Assembly: GCF_023008405.1 (NCBI RefSeq)
Contig: NZ_CP095376.1
Location: 5,294,001-5,358,000 of the forward strand
Direction: 5' to 3'
From: Amycolatopsis sp. FBCC-B4732
Lineage (GTDB): Bacteria > Actinomycetota > Actinomycetes > Mycobacteriales > Pseudonocardiaceae
Length of the DNA stretch: 64,000 bases
Positions within the stretch are counted from its first letter, which is position 1, and each line of letters begins with the position of its first letter. A program made the translations under genes and the position numbers. Below, one piece after another: positions 38,279 through 46,823 of the stretch. A model generated the notes under the pieces. The model was not told the DNA's origin. It did not search any database and was given only the letters and a program-made list of their open reading frames with translations.

Positions 38279-38881
38279 TCAGAGCACGAACCGGGGCCGG
38301 GCCTCCAGCGCCGCGACCAGGCGGTGCGCCTGGGCCAGGTAGGCCGCCACCTGGTAGATCCGGCCGCCCGGGTGCCCCACCAGCCAGCTCGCCGCGGCCG
38401 ACGCCGAGGCGAAGAACGGCTGGCCCGCGCAGGCCACCGCGTCGACGTGCGCCAGGCCGAAGCCGAGGTCGACGGCCGCCACCACCGCGGTCGGCGGGTC
38501 GGCCTGGAGGATCCCGTGCGCCACCAGGTCGATCCGGATGTGGGTGCCGGTGACCGGGCAGACCGCGGCCGCGTGCACGCGCTCGCCGGTGGCGATGGCC
38601 AGCAGGAACATGTCGACCGAGCCGTCCGGGCCGGCGCCGAGGGTGCCTTCGGCGGGCGCCAGCCGGTGGTGCGCGCCGCGCGGGGCCGGGCCGGTCGAGA
38701 CGAGGTCGCGGTGCAGCGTGAAGCCGATCAGCTCGACCAGCCGCCGGGCTTCGGCGGGGGTGACGCCGACGATCGCGGCCAGGCGGTCGACGCCCACCGG
38801 GTGCCGGCCGGCCCGGGTCAGCTTCAGCGCGGCCCAGGCGAGCCGGGCGGCCGCGACGCGATCGGTCTGCGAGGTCGTCAC
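38279..38881 (-). CDS. MerB (alkylmercury lyase)-like protein, incomplete active site
   Basis: A 200-residue protein. The N-terminal part is a winged-helix-like segment (VDRLAAIVGVTPAEARRLVE); the rest follows the MerB fold, with VCPVTGTHIRIDL and VACAGQPFFASASAAASWLV, the latter carrying one of the two MerB cysteines. At the position of the first MerB cysteine the sequence reads GSVDMFLLAIATG: the Asp is kept, the Cys is Gly. C-Hg lyase activity is therefore doubtful and no mer genes are nearby. GTG at 38881 follows GGAAGGAGCGGACG. Confidence 0.7.
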   Translation of the reverse strand: MTTSQTDRVAAARLAWAALKLTRAGRHPVGVDRLAAIVGVTPAEARRLVELIGFTLHRDLVSTGPAPRGAHHRLAPAEGTLGAGPDGSVDMFLLAIATGERVHAAAVCPVTGTHIRIDLVAHGILQADPPTAVVAAVDLGFGLAHVDAVACAGQPFFASASAAASWLVGHPGGRIYQVAAYLAQAHRLVAALEARPRFVL

Positions 38882-39031
38882 CGTCCGCTCCTTCCCGGGT
38901 CCATCCCTTCGACGTTAGGCGCCGGTGACGCGGGACGACAACGACACGATCGGACATTTTCCCGCAAGCCCAGGACAGCGCCGCGCACCGGGGCGAGGAT
39001 TACGTCGAACGGCCCAGCGCGTCACCCGGAT

Positions 39032-39046
39032 GGTCCACAATGGACC
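39032..39046 (-). terminator. Small hairpin after the radical SAM gene
   Basis: GGTCCA (39032-39037) and TGGACC (39041-39046) pair with a 3-base loop directly beyond the stop at 39048 on the minus strand. The bases GTCCACAATGGAC are one mismatch from the dispersed near-palindrome. Confidence 0.4.
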
Positions 39047-39047
39047 G

Positions 39048-40943
39048 TCAGAGCAGGCGCAGCTGTCCGGTGGGCGCGGGGGGTTCCGCGGCGGACGCCG
39101 GCTCGGGGTCGCGCGGGTCGTACCCGGTCTTCGGCGCCAGCCCGTGCCGCCGCAGCAACGGCGCGACGCGCTCCGCGAGCCGCTCCCGGTAGGCCTTCTG
39201 CACGTAGCTGCCCCGCGCGTACAGCTCCCGGTACCGCGGGACCAGCGCCGGGTACGAGCCGGCCAGCCAGCGGCCGAACCACTCGCGGGCGCCGGGGCGC
39301 AGGTGCAGCGGGAAGACCGTCACGCTCGACGCGCCGACGTCGGCGAGCTGCGCGAACAGCGCGTCGAGGGCCTCGGCGGAGTCGGTCAGCCACGGCAGCA
39401 CCGGCGCCACCAGCACCGAGCACTCCAGCCCGGCGTCGCGGGCCTTGCGGACCAGCTCGAGCCGCGCCCGCGGGCTCGGCGTCCCGGGTTCGAGGCGGTG
39501 CTGGAGCTCGCCGTCGAGCAGCGCGATCGACACCGCGAGCCCGACCGGCACGTCGGCGGCGACGTCCTGCAGCAGCGGCAGGTCGCGCGCCAGCACCGTG
39601 CCCTTCGTGAGCACCGACAGCGGCGTGCCGGAGCGCGCCAGCGCCGTGATGATGCCCGGCATCAGCCGGTAGCGGCCCTCCGCGCGCTGGTAGGGGTCGG
39701 TGTTGGTGCCCATGGCGACGTGCTCGCGCCGCCACGACGGCTTCTTCAGCTGCGCGGTGAGCACCTGCGGTGCGTTGACCTTGACGACCACCTGGGTGTC
39801 GAAGTCGCGGCCGGCGTCGAAGTCGAGGTAGGTGTGGGTGTTCCGGGCGAAGCAGTTGTGGGACACCATGCCGTCGGCGATGAAGTCGCCGGTGCCGGTG
39901 GTGATGTCGAACAGCGGCAGCTGCAGGCCCAGCGGCTCGATCGCCTCGACGCGGCGGCGGCTCGCGCCGATCACCGCGCCGTCCAGCGACCGCTTCCAGG
40001 TCACCGCCGGGTTGCTCACGTGCAGGAACCGCAGGACTTCGCCGGCGCCGCCGAGCAGCCGGACCTCCTGGCGGGTCGGGAACTTCGGCACCTCGTCGAC
40101 CTGGCGGGCGAAGCCGAACCGGGCGAGCGCGGCGGCGACGGCGTCGGTGATCTCCGGTTCGTCGTGCGCGAAGGTGAGGATGCCGCGGCCGTAGCCGCCC
40201 GCGATGTCGAAGACGCCGGCGAGGAACCCGCGCTGCCAGTGCGCGTCCGGCTCCGACGGCACCTTCAGGAAGCCGACGGACGCCCCGAAGTCGGGCAGGT
40301 ACGCGAGCGCGCGGGCGGCGGCGTCCGGTTCCGCGGCGAACCCGCCGGAGCGCAGCATCCCGCAGAGGTAGCCGGCGCGGTACCCGAGCGTCTCGTCCGG
40401 CGTCGGCTCGAACCGCCCGACCCCGATCAGCTCGGTCCCGGGCTCGAGGTGCGGCCGCTGGGCGGCCCCGAACTTGCTGCCGGTGACGTGCTTCCAGCCC
40501 TTGTTCGTCAGGAACCGGTGATCGCCGCCGGCGACGAGCCGCGTGCCGTCCTCGAGGGTCACCCGGTACGCGGCGCGCAGGGTGGTCCAGTGCGCCTCCA
40601 CGCGGGTCGGCACCAGCCGCCGGGCCGCGCCGTGGCCGCGGGTGCCGTAGATGGCGTCCCCGACCTTCAGCTCCGACAGGGCCTTGGTGCGGCCGTCCGC
40701 CAGGAGGATCTCGGTGCCGCCTTCGAGGCAGTACGTGCAGGCGTGGGAGCAGCCGCGGTAGGGGTTCACGGTCCAGCCGAAGGGCACCCCGGAGCCGGCG
40801 GGCACCTTGTTCAGCACCGAGCGCGCGTGCACCTCGTGAAAGGTGACGCCGTCGAATTCCGGTGACCGCACGGAACGCACCAGGCCCTCCAGCCCGGGCA
40901 GTGCCGGCTCACCCTCCCCTGCTCGCTGCCGATCCCATCGCAC
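39048..40943 (-). CDS. Intein-containing radical SAM protein, Rv2578c family
   Basis: The 631-residue precursor contains a 292-residue intein (residues 72-363); the spliced host would be 339 residues. The N-extein ends FGWTVNPYRGCSHACTY and the C-extein begins CFARNTHTYLDFDAGRDFDT. Joining them restores the radical SAM cluster motif C-S-H-A-C-T-Y-C, with the third cysteine supplied by the +1 residue of the C-extein. Later host motifs are VAMGTNTDPYQRAEGRYRLM and LPLLQDVAADVPVGLAVSIA. Orthologues in mycobacteria (Rv2578c) are of unknown function. Without splicing the cluster site cannot form correctly, so activity depends on it. GTG at 40943 is the start. Confidence 0.93.
   Translation of the reverse strand: MRWDRQRAGEGEPALPGLEGLVRSVRSPEFDGVTFHEVHARSVLNKVPAGSGVPFGWTVNPYRGCSHACTYCLEGGTEILLADGRTKALSELKVGDAIYGTRGHGAARRLVPTRVEAHWTTLRAAYRVTLEDGTRLVAGGDHRFLTNKGWKHVTGSKFGAAQRPHLEPGTELIGVGRFEPTPDETLGYRAGYLCGMLRSGGFAAEPDAAARALAYLPDFGASVGFLKVPSEPDAHWQRGFLAGVFDIAGGYGRGILTFAHDEPEITDAVAAALARFGFARQVDEVPKFPTRQEVRLLGGAGEVLRFLHVSNPAVTWKRSLDGAVIGASRRRVEAIEPLGLQLPLFDITTGTGDFIADGMVSHNCFARNTHTYLDFDAGRDFDTQVVVKVNAPQVLTAQLKKPSWRREHVAMGTNTDPYQRAEGRYRLMPGIITALARSGTPLSVLTKGTVLARDLPLLQDVAADVPVGLAVSIALLDGELQHRLEPGTPSPRARLELVRKARDAGLECSVLVAPVLPWLTDSAEALDALFAQLADVGASSVTVFPLHLRPGAREWFGRWLAGSYPALVPRYRELYARGSYVQKAYRERLAERVAPLLRRHGLAPKTGYDPRDPEPASAAEPPAPTGQLRLL
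39855..40730 (-). other. Intein coding region (in-frame) with degenerate LAGLIDADG endonuclease
   Basis: The intein starts at Cys72 (CLEGGTEILLADGRTKALSE, block A) and ends with block G, DGMVSHN, before the +1 Cys. Block B is AGGDHRFLTNKGW and block F is QLPLFDITTGTGDFIA. The penultimate His and terminal Asn are intact, so splicing should work. Two LAGLIDADG helices are visible, LCGMLRSGG (193-201) and LAGVFDIAG (241-249). The acidic residue at position eight is Gly in the first and Ala in the second, so homing-endonuclease activity is probably lost. Confidence 0.9.
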
Positions 40944-41118
40944 GCCGCCAGTCGAACATACGTTCTAGTCGAGTGTCAAACGGGTTCGCGGCAGGTGGAT
41001 CGGGTGGTGCTGGTGTGGTTCTTGAGGCTGTCCGCCGGGGCCTGGGACGGGATGCGGAGCGGCACTCTCATGACACGCCGGCCGCGGGGGTCGCCGGCAC
41101 GAGCGGCTTCCGGCCCGG

Positions 41119-41145
41119 AGCGTCACGAAGGGTCCTTTCGCGACG
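41119..41145. repeat. Intergenic GAAAGGACCC-type repeat, copy 2
   Basis: GCGTCACGAAGGG then TCCTTTCGCGACGC is a near-palindrome and matches 4505-4529 on the opposite strand. It lies in the 316-base gap between sthA and the radical SAM gene (40944-41259), which holds no gene. Confidence 0.5.
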
Positions 41146-41190
41146 CCCGCGGCCGGGGCGGACGGCTCCGCCAAGGTCGCGGCCCACCAC

Positions 41191-41243
41191 GTCATGAAAG
41201 GGTCGTTCATGTCGTCTGACGAGATGAACGACCCGTTCATGAC
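41191..41243. terminator. Long hairpin with self-similar arms downstream of sthA
   Basis: GTCATGAAAGGGTCGTTCAT (41191-41210) and ATGAACGACCCGTTCATGAC (41224-41243) pair over 20 bases with one mismatch around a 13-base loop. Each arm is itself a near-palindrome related to the GAAAGG-type repeat. It starts 17 bases after the sthA stop and probably terminates it. Confidence 0.7.
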
Positions 41244-41259
41244 ATGCGCGACCCGCCGG

Positions 41260-42672
41260 TCAGGACGAGAAGCGGTCCAAGGCGCGGATCTTGTTCGTCG
41301 CGTCCAGCGCCGCCACCTTGTACGCCTCCGACAGCGTCGGGTAGTTGAACACCGCGTCCACCAGGTAGTCGACCGTGCCGCCGCAGCCCATCACCGCCTG
41401 TCCGATGTGGACCAGGTCGGTCGCGCCCGTGCCGAACACGTGCACGCCCAGCAGCTTGCGGTCCGTCGTGGACACCAGCAGCTTGAGCATCCCGTAGCTG
41501 TCGCCGGTGATCTGGCCGCGCGCCAGCTCGCGGTAGCGCGCGATGCCGACCTCGTAGGGCACCGACGACGACGTCAGCTGCGCCTCCGTCGAGCCGACGT
41601 AGGAGATCTCCGGGATGGTGTAGATGCCGATCGGCTGCAGCGCGCCCAGGCCGTTCGCCGGTTCGCCGAACGCGTGGTAGGCCGCCAGCCTGCCCTGGTC
41701 CATCGACGTCGCCGCCAGCGCCGGGAAGCCGATCACGTCGCCGACCGCGTAGATGTGCGGGACCTCGGTGCGGTAGTTCTCGTCGACCACCAGCCGGCCG
41801 CGCGCGTCCGCGCTCAGGCCCGCCGCCTCCAGGTTGAGGTCGCCGGTCATGCCCTGGCGGCCCGCGGAGTACATGACACCGTCGGCCGGGATGCGCTTGC
41901 CGCTGACCAGGGTCGTGATCGTGGCGTCGTCGGACACCGCGACGTCGGCGACCTTCTCGCCGAAGCGGAACGTGACGCCGAGGTCGCGCAGCTGGAACTT
42001 GAGGGACTCGACGATCTCCGGGTCGCAGAAGTCGAGCATCTGGTCGCGCTGCTCGACCACCGTCACCCGCGAGCCGAGCGCGGCGAACATCGACGCGTAC
42101 TCGATGCCGATCACGCCGGCGCCGACCACCACGAGCGACGACGGGATCTGCTCGAGCCGCAGGATCTCGTCGGAGTCCAGGACGCGGGCGGCGTCGAAGT
42201 CGACGTGGCCGGGCCGCGCGGGACGGGTGCCGGTGGCGATCACGACGTGGTCGCCGCTCAGCGTCCGGCGGTCGCCCGGGTGCTTGCTCTCGACGACCAC
42301 GGTGTGCGCGTCGGCGAACGAGCCGAGGCCGGGGATGAGGTCGACGTGGTTGCGCATCAGCTGCGCGCGCACGACCTGGACCTCGCGCCCGACGACGTGC
42401 TGGGTGCGCGCGAGCAGGTCGGCGATGGTGATGTCCTGCTTGACGCGGTAGCTCGCGCCGTAGAGCTCGCGCTGGTTCATCCCGGTCAGGTAGAGCACCG
42501 CTTCGCGCAGCGTCTTGGACGGGATCGTGCCGGTGTTGACGCACACCCCGCCGACCATGTCGTGCCGGTCCACGACCGCCACCCGCTTGCCCAGCTTCGC
42601 CGCGGCGATGGCGGCCTTCTGACCGCCGGGGCCCGAACCGATGACGATGAGGTCGTACTCGTGCTCGCTCAC
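41260..42672 (-). CDS. sthA: Si-specific NAD(P)+ transhydrogenase (soluble pyridine nucleotide transhydrogenase)
   Basis: Cytosolic FAD flavoprotein of 470 residues that exchanges hydride between NADPH and NAD+. FAD loop: [20 protein letters not shown]. The redox-disulfide region of the lipoamide dehydrogenase relatives reads [20 protein letters not shown], where only the first cysteine remains and the second is Thr, which is the SthA signature. NAD loop: [20 protein letters not shown]. The C-terminal interface has [20 protein letters not shown] at 42672 was chosen for the normal N-terminus over a longer frame to 42756. Confidence 0.93.
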   Translation of the reverse strand: MSEHEYDLIVIGSGPGGQKAAIAAAKLGKRVAVVDRHDMVGGVCVNTGTIPSKTLREAVLYLTGMNQRELYGASYRVKQDITIADLLARTQHVVGREVQVVRAQLMRNHVDLIPGLGSFADAHTVVVESKHPGDRRTLSGDHVVIATGTRPARPGHVDFDAARVLDSDEILRLEQIPSSLVVVGAGVIGIEYASMFAALGSRVTVVEQRDQMLDFCDPEIVESLKFQLRDLGVTFRFGEKVADVAVSDDATITTLVSGKRIPADGVMYSAGRQGMTGDLNLEAAGLSADARGRLVVDENYRTEVPHIYAVGDVIGFPALAATSMDQGRLAAYHAFGEPANGLGALQPIGIYTIPEISYVGSTEAQLTSSSVPYEVGIARYRELARGQITGDSYGMLKLLVSTTDRKLLGVHVFGTGATDLVHIGQAVMGCGGTVDYLVDAVFNYPTLSEAYKVAALDATNKIRALDRFSS

Positions 42673-43001
42673 GACGTCGAGCCTGCGCACCCGGACGCCC
42701 CCGCGCAACCCCTCGCCGGTGAAGATCTGCGCACGACCGGGCCGCCGGGCGGCCACCGGACCAACGCCCTCACAGCCTTACCTCCGCCTCGAATTCTGCT
42801 TCCCTTGGCGCGCGGCTGGTCAGCCAGCCCCGTCACCTTGACATCCCACACGCCGTTTGGCGTTTACGGGTGACCGTTCATCGTTACCGCATGGAGTTGA
42901 TCTTTCAAACGTGTAAGCCTTCTTCCAATGGATTCAAATCGCCGCCGAACCAGGAAGCATTATGACGTTCGCGACGACCCGCACATCGATACGAGGTAAT
43001 G

Positions 43002-43541
43002 ATGGAGCTGAGATTTCCGAACCTGGAAGACGACCCGCGTACACGCATCTTCATGCTCGAGGAACTCGACCTCGACCTATCACGCAACGAGGTCTACCGG
43101 AGCCGACGCCTGACCGAGGTCGGATGGCAAGCGTGGCCGGACATGCTCCGCGATGCCCTGGAACTTCACGAACCCAAATGGCTGGAACTGCAGAGCAAAC
43201 AGCCTGGATACTGGATATCGCACGAGACGTACCGAAGGAGCGGCAAGGAGCACCTCAAGGCGGTGCCGTTCGACGCAGCACAGACGCTCGCAGAAAGCCA
43301 ATTCATGCGGTACTACCTGCGCGCGGTCAGCCGTCGAGCCATGGACGACCACCGCCAGCTGGAGGTAGTCCGGCTCAAGCAGGTTCAGCAGTCGCGATCG
43401 GTGTCAGCACATCTGCTCGGATCTCCGGTCGCTCCGGCGCAGTTGCTCGACAGCCTGCGGCAAAATCAAGGGATCGACCCCTTCCTCCACATCCCTCCGG
43501 GGCCGAATTCCGGCCTCGGGGTCATTATCCTGCCAAACTGA
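43002..43541 (+). CDS. Uncharacterised orphan protein in lower-GC DNA
   Basis: A 179-180 residue soluble protein. The ATG pair at 42999 and 43002 follows ACGAGG; spacing favours the second. The sequence has EELDLDLSRNEVYRSRRLTE, then VGWQAWPDMLRDALELHEPK, then VPFDAAQTLAESQFMRYYLR, and ends IPPGPNSGLGVIILPN. The pattern reminds me of a widespread uncharacterised family, but I cannot name it. Base composition and codon use (CAA, CTA, GGA) are less GC-biased than neighbours, as is the upstream gap. It is alone between sthA and the siderophore operon, suggesting acquisition. The 42673-43001 gap holds no other gene that I can see. Confidence 0.7.
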   Translation: MELRFPNLEDDPRTRIFMLEELDLDLSRNEVYRSRRLTEVGWQAWPDMLRDALELHEPKWLELQSKQPGYWISHETYRRSGKEHLKAVPFDAAQTLAESQFMRYYLRAVSRRAMDDHRQLEVVRLKQVQQSRSVSAHLLGSPVAPAQLLDSLRQNQGIDPFLHIPPGPNSGLGVIILPN

Positions 43542-43733
43542 GCTTGCCAACCGCGTACCGCAACCCGCGGCCACGTCGACGGACTGACATGGCCGGATGC
43601 TGCGAGTTCTCTACCGGGCAAGCGGGTGATCGCCCGGCGAGAAGTCCGATGCCGCACCGACGCGGCCAGTCGTACTCATGGCTCACTTGTCGGGCACGCT
43701 GGCCTTGCGGGCCCCGGCGCCTCGGGCGACCCC

Positions 43734-43769
43734 CGTTACTAGTAACGACTGTGTCGGCATGACATGCCG
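43734..43769 (-). terminator. Two small palindromes downstream of the siderophore operon
   Basis: CGTTACTAGTAACG (43734-43747) is a perfect 14-base palindrome and CGGCAT (43755-43760) pairs with ATGCCG (43764-43769). Both lie 23-58 bases past the stop of the last siderophore gene. A tandem terminator is the simplest reading; the first also resembles a TetR-type operator. Confidence 0.45.
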
Positions 43770-43791
43770 TCGAGCCTGCCCGAAGCCACCC

Positions 43792-45096
43792 TCAGCCGCG
43801 CAGGGTGCCGCGGCGCCGCTGCCAGTCCGTGACCGCGTCCAGGCCGGACTCGATCTCCTCGGTCAGCAGCGCCGTCAGCTGGGCCGCGACGTCCTCGCCC
43901 AGCAGCTCCCCCACCCGGTCCATCGACGACAGCGCTTCCCAGGGCGAGCCCGCCAGCGAGCCCGTCGTGACGCCCGGCTCGGGCGGCGTCAGCCCCTCCT
44001 CCAGCCCGAACCGCCCGGCCGCGAGCAGCGCCGCGAGCACCAGGTGCGGCTGGGCGTCCGCGCCGGCGAAGCGGAACTCCAGGCGGGGGTCCGACGGTGG
44101 CCCGGCGACGCGCACCGACGCCGTCCGGTCGTCGTGGCCCCAGCGGATCTCGCGCGGGGAGAACGGTGCCGTGCGCAGCCGCACGTAGCTGTTCCACGTC
44201 GGCGCCCACACCGCCGTCAGCGCCCGCGCGTCGCGCAGCACGCCCGCCAGGAAGCCGCCCAGCAGGTCCGGCGGCGAACCATCCACAGTGGACAGCGACA
44301 GGTGCACGTGCCCCGAGTTACCCTGCCCCGGCGCGGGTGCGGCCAGGTAGGACGCTTCCACCGAGTGGCGCGCGGCGACCCGGCGCACGATCAGCTGCTG
44401 CAGCAGCACGTCGTCGCACGCCGCCAGCGCGTCGCGGTGGCGCAGCACGACTTCGTACTGCCCGGGGTGGCACTCCGCACGCGCGGACTCGACACCCAGG
44501 CCGGCTTCGTCCAATGCGGACCGGAGGTCGGCCAGCAGCGGCGCCAGGCGTTCGGTGCCGCCGAGCGCGTAGTCGGTGCCGTGCGCGGTGAGCGGCCCGG
44601 CGGCGTCGGCGAACACGACCTCGTGCTCGATGCCTGCCGACGGCACCAGCCCGAGCCCCTCCAGCGCCGCGAGCTGCCCGCGCAGCACCTCGCGCGGGGC
44701 GAGCTCCGCGAGCTGGCCGGACGGCCACTCGGCGTCGCACACCACCGCCCACGTCCGCTCGCCCCACGGGATCGCCGTCGCCGGGTCCGGGCGCATCCGC
44801 AGGTCGCCGAAGCCTTCGAGGTAGCCGCCCAGCACGCCGGACGCCGGGAGCGGCTCCCGGTCCGGCGACCACGCGAAGACGTAGCTGCAGACGCCGTAGC
44901 CGTCGTCGAGGACCGAGGCGGCGAACGGCGCGGCCAGCTCGACCGCGGCGAAGCGGGCGTGCGGGTCGGGCACCAGCAGGAGCAGGCGCGCGCCGTCCTC
45001 GGCGAGCACCCCGCGCAGCACGGCCTTCCCCGCGGCCGCCGCGGCCTGGCGCCCGGCCAGTGACCGGGGGCCGGCCGGCCGCGCGAACGGCGTCAC
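43792..45096 (-). CDS. Glutamine-synthetase-like ligase in siderophore operon
   Basis: A 434-residue protein of the glutamine synthetase catalytic superfamily, which activates a carboxylate with ATP and joins it to an amine. The N-terminal domain is degenerate. Catalytic elements are present: AGIEHEVVFAD, RAECHPGQYEVVLRHRDAL (metal Glu), GQGNSGHVHLSLSTVDG (ATP/metal His), LRTAPFSPREIRWGHDDRTA, and DPRLEFRFAGADAQPHLVL (metal Glu, Arg). It is not the housekeeping GlnA. The GTG start overlaps the stop of the NIS synthetase gene, so it belongs to the siderophore operon; an amide-forming role there, in place of an acyl-CoA transferase, is my inference. Confidence 0.85.
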   Translation of the reverse strand: MTPFARPAGPRSLAGRQAAAAAGKAVLRGVLAEDGARLLLLVPDPHARFAAVELAAPFAASVLDDGYGVCSYVFAWSPDREPLPASGVLGGYLEGFGDLRMRPDPATAIPWGERTWAVVCDAEWPSGQLAELAPREVLRGQLAALEGLGLVPSAGIEHEVVFADAAGPLTAHGTDYALGGTERLAPLLADLRSALDEAGLGVESARAECHPGQYEVVLRHRDALAACDDVLLQQLIVRRVAARHSVEASYLAAPAPGQGNSGHVHLSLSTVDGSPPDLLGGFLAGVLRDARALTAVWAPTWNSYVRLRTAPFSPREIRWGHDDRTASVRVAGPPSDPRLEFRFAGADAQPHLVLAALLAAGRFGLEEGLTPPEPGVTTGSLAGSPWEALSSMDRVGELLGEDVAAQLTALLTEEIESGLDAVTDWQRRRGTLRG

Positions 45097-46823
45097 CACG
45101 CGCCGCCGGGGTCCGCGGCGTGCAGCGGGTTCGGCACCCGGCCCCACCGGACGTCGAACTCGTCGTCGCGCTCCACCTTGTCGAACCCCTGGCCGGCGAG
45201 GTGCTCCCGGTTGAGCGTCACGCGCTCGACGTCCGGCGCGAACAGCCGGCACGCGTCGAACCGCGCGGCCACGTCCGGGTTTTCGGCGCGGTAGCGGCCC
45301 ACGACCTCGCGCACGAGCGCCCAGAACCGGGCCCGGGGCAGGCCGGTCTCGTCGAGCAGGACCTCGGCCCAGAACCGGAACTGGCCGGAGAACACCGAGC
45401 TGAACAGCGACTGCGCGAGCAGGTGCGCGGGCCACCGCAGCATGTCCGCGTTCGCCTCGGGCGGGAGCGACTCGTAGCTCCCGACCGGCTCGTCGAGCAG
45501 GTCGACGCCCTGGGCGAAGTCCTTGATCAGCACCCGCTGGGGGAAGCCGGCGGCGTCGACGACCAGGACCAGGTTCTGGCCGTGCGGGCAGAACCCGACG
45601 CCGTGGCGCAGCAGCCACTGCAGCAACGGCGTGAGCAGCAGGTCGAACAGCCGGGCCAGCCACGCCTCGGGATCGGCGCTCGCGATGAGGTGCGCAAGCA
45701 TCGAAACGCCGTCGGGACCGCGGTACGGCAAGGCGGCGAACGAGATCGCGCGCTCCCCGTCCGCGAGCCGGATCGGCTCGCGCCACAGCGCGCCCAGCGT
45801 CTCGTGGAAGCGGTACGGCAGCTCCTCCAGGTGCCCGAACAGCGGGTGCGTCACCGACACGCTCGCGACTTCGCCGAGCAGCCCGAACCGGTACCGCTCG
45901 CTCAGCAGCGGGTCGGCCGCGCTGATCCGGCGCAGCCACGACGTCACCGACGGCCCGGCGAGCGTCGCCGCCGAGGCGAGCCCGCGGTAGACCAGCGTGT
46001 TGCGCACCGAGACCGCGGTCTTGACGTCGTGGCGGCCCGGCGTGGTCACGTTGCCCAGCGTCCGGACCGTCTGGTGCGCGCGGTAGGCGTCGGCGCTCTC
46101 CCCGAGGTCGACCACGACGCCGGTGGCGAGCTCGGCGGCGTAGAGCGTGCCGAGGATTTCGTCGGCCTGCCAGGGGTGCACCGGCACCCAGACGTAGTCC
46201 CCGGGCACCTTCCGGGCGAATTCCGCCCGCAGCGCCCCGAGTTCGGCGTCCAGGAGCGCGTCCCGGCTCAGCTCGTCGACGCAGCGGAACTCGGCGTGGT
46301 CCGGGTGGACGGCGAACCAGCGCAGCCGGACGTCGGCGCCCGCTTCCGGCGCGTACCGGGCGCGGTCGCGCGCGGAGAACCCGACGCGGCCCTTGTTCAG
46401 CACCAGCCGCGGGTGGCCGGTGAGGTGCCCGTCGGCGACGTCGTAGTCCATCGTGGACAGTGCGGCCGCGGTCGGGGCGCGCCGCAGCCGGGCGGCTTCG
46501 TTGGCAACGGTCGAAGTCAGCTCGGCCAGCACGTCGGCCAGCCGCAACCCGCTCAGCCCCAGCACTTCCCGGGCGTCCACGACGAGGGTGCGCGGGTCGG
46601 TGACCGGCTCGCCGGAGCGGCGCGCGCTGCCCGGTTCGACCGTCCAGGCGTCGAACGCGCCCCGCCGCGCCCGGAACGTGTACGCGGCACCGGGCAGCTC
46701 GAGCCGGTAGGAATCGCCGTCCCGGACGGGCTCCAGCAGGTGCTCGTAGGAGAGCTCCCCGAGCATCTTGTGCGCGATCAGGGCGCCGGCCGCGCGCCAG
46801 GTGGCCGCCTCGTCGAGGGTCAC
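45093..46823 (-). CDS. NIS siderophore synthetase, IucA/IucC family (DesD-like)
   Basis: A 576-residue ATP-dependent ligase that adenylates a carboxylate (citrate or succinyl-hydroxamate) and couples it to an amine, building hydroxamate siderophores. Family blocks: LTGHPRLVLNKGRVGFSARD, VPVHPWQADEIL, GRHDVKTAVSVRNTLVYRGL with the ATP-site Lys/Ser, and CPHGQNLVLVVDAAGFPQRV followed by IKDFAQGVDLL. Length and order fit DesD of desferrioxamine pathways. GTG at 46823 overlaps the hydroxylase stop. Which acid is used cannot be read from sequence. Confidence 0.93.
   Translation of the reverse strand: MTLDEAATWRAAGALIAHKMLGELSYEHLLEPVRDGDSYRLELPGAAYTFRARRGAFDAWTVEPGSARRSGEPVTDPRTLVVDAREVLGLSGLRLADVLAELTSTVANEAARLRRAPTAAALSTMDYDVADGHLTGHPRLVLNKGRVGFSARDRARYAPEAGADVRLRWFAVHPDHAEFRCVDELSRDALLDAELGALRAEFARKVPGDYVWVPVHPWQADEILGTLYAAELATGVVVDLGESADAYRAHQTVRTLGNVTTPGRHDVKTAVSVRNTLVYRGLASAATLAGPSVTSWLRRISAADPLLSERYRFGLLGEVASVSVTHPLFGHLEELPYRFHETLGALWREPIRLADGERAISFAALPYRGPDGVSMLAHLIASADPEAWLARLFDLLLTPLLQWLLRHGVGFCPHGQNLVLVVDAAGFPQRVLIKDFAQGVDLLDEPVGSYESLPPEANADMLRWPAHLLAQSLFSSVFSGQFRFWAEVLLDETGLPRARFWALVREVVGRYRAENPDVAARFDACRLFAPDVERVTLNREHLAGQGFDKVERDDEFDVRWGRVPNPLHAADPGGAW

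Noticed and set aside
36575..39610. Open frame of about 1000 codons on the plus strand
   Set aside because: It is antisense to aspS, the MerB-like gene and the end of the radical SAM gene. No motif or ribosome site is visible.
43734..43747. Palindrome CGTTACTAGTAACG as a TetR operator
   Set aside because: It lies beyond the 3' end of the siderophore operon with no promoter or regulator next to it, so a terminator element is simpler.
43792..45096. Housekeeping glutamine synthetase GlnA
   Set aside because: The N-terminal domain is degenerate, the protein is short for the family, and it is coupled to siderophore genes.
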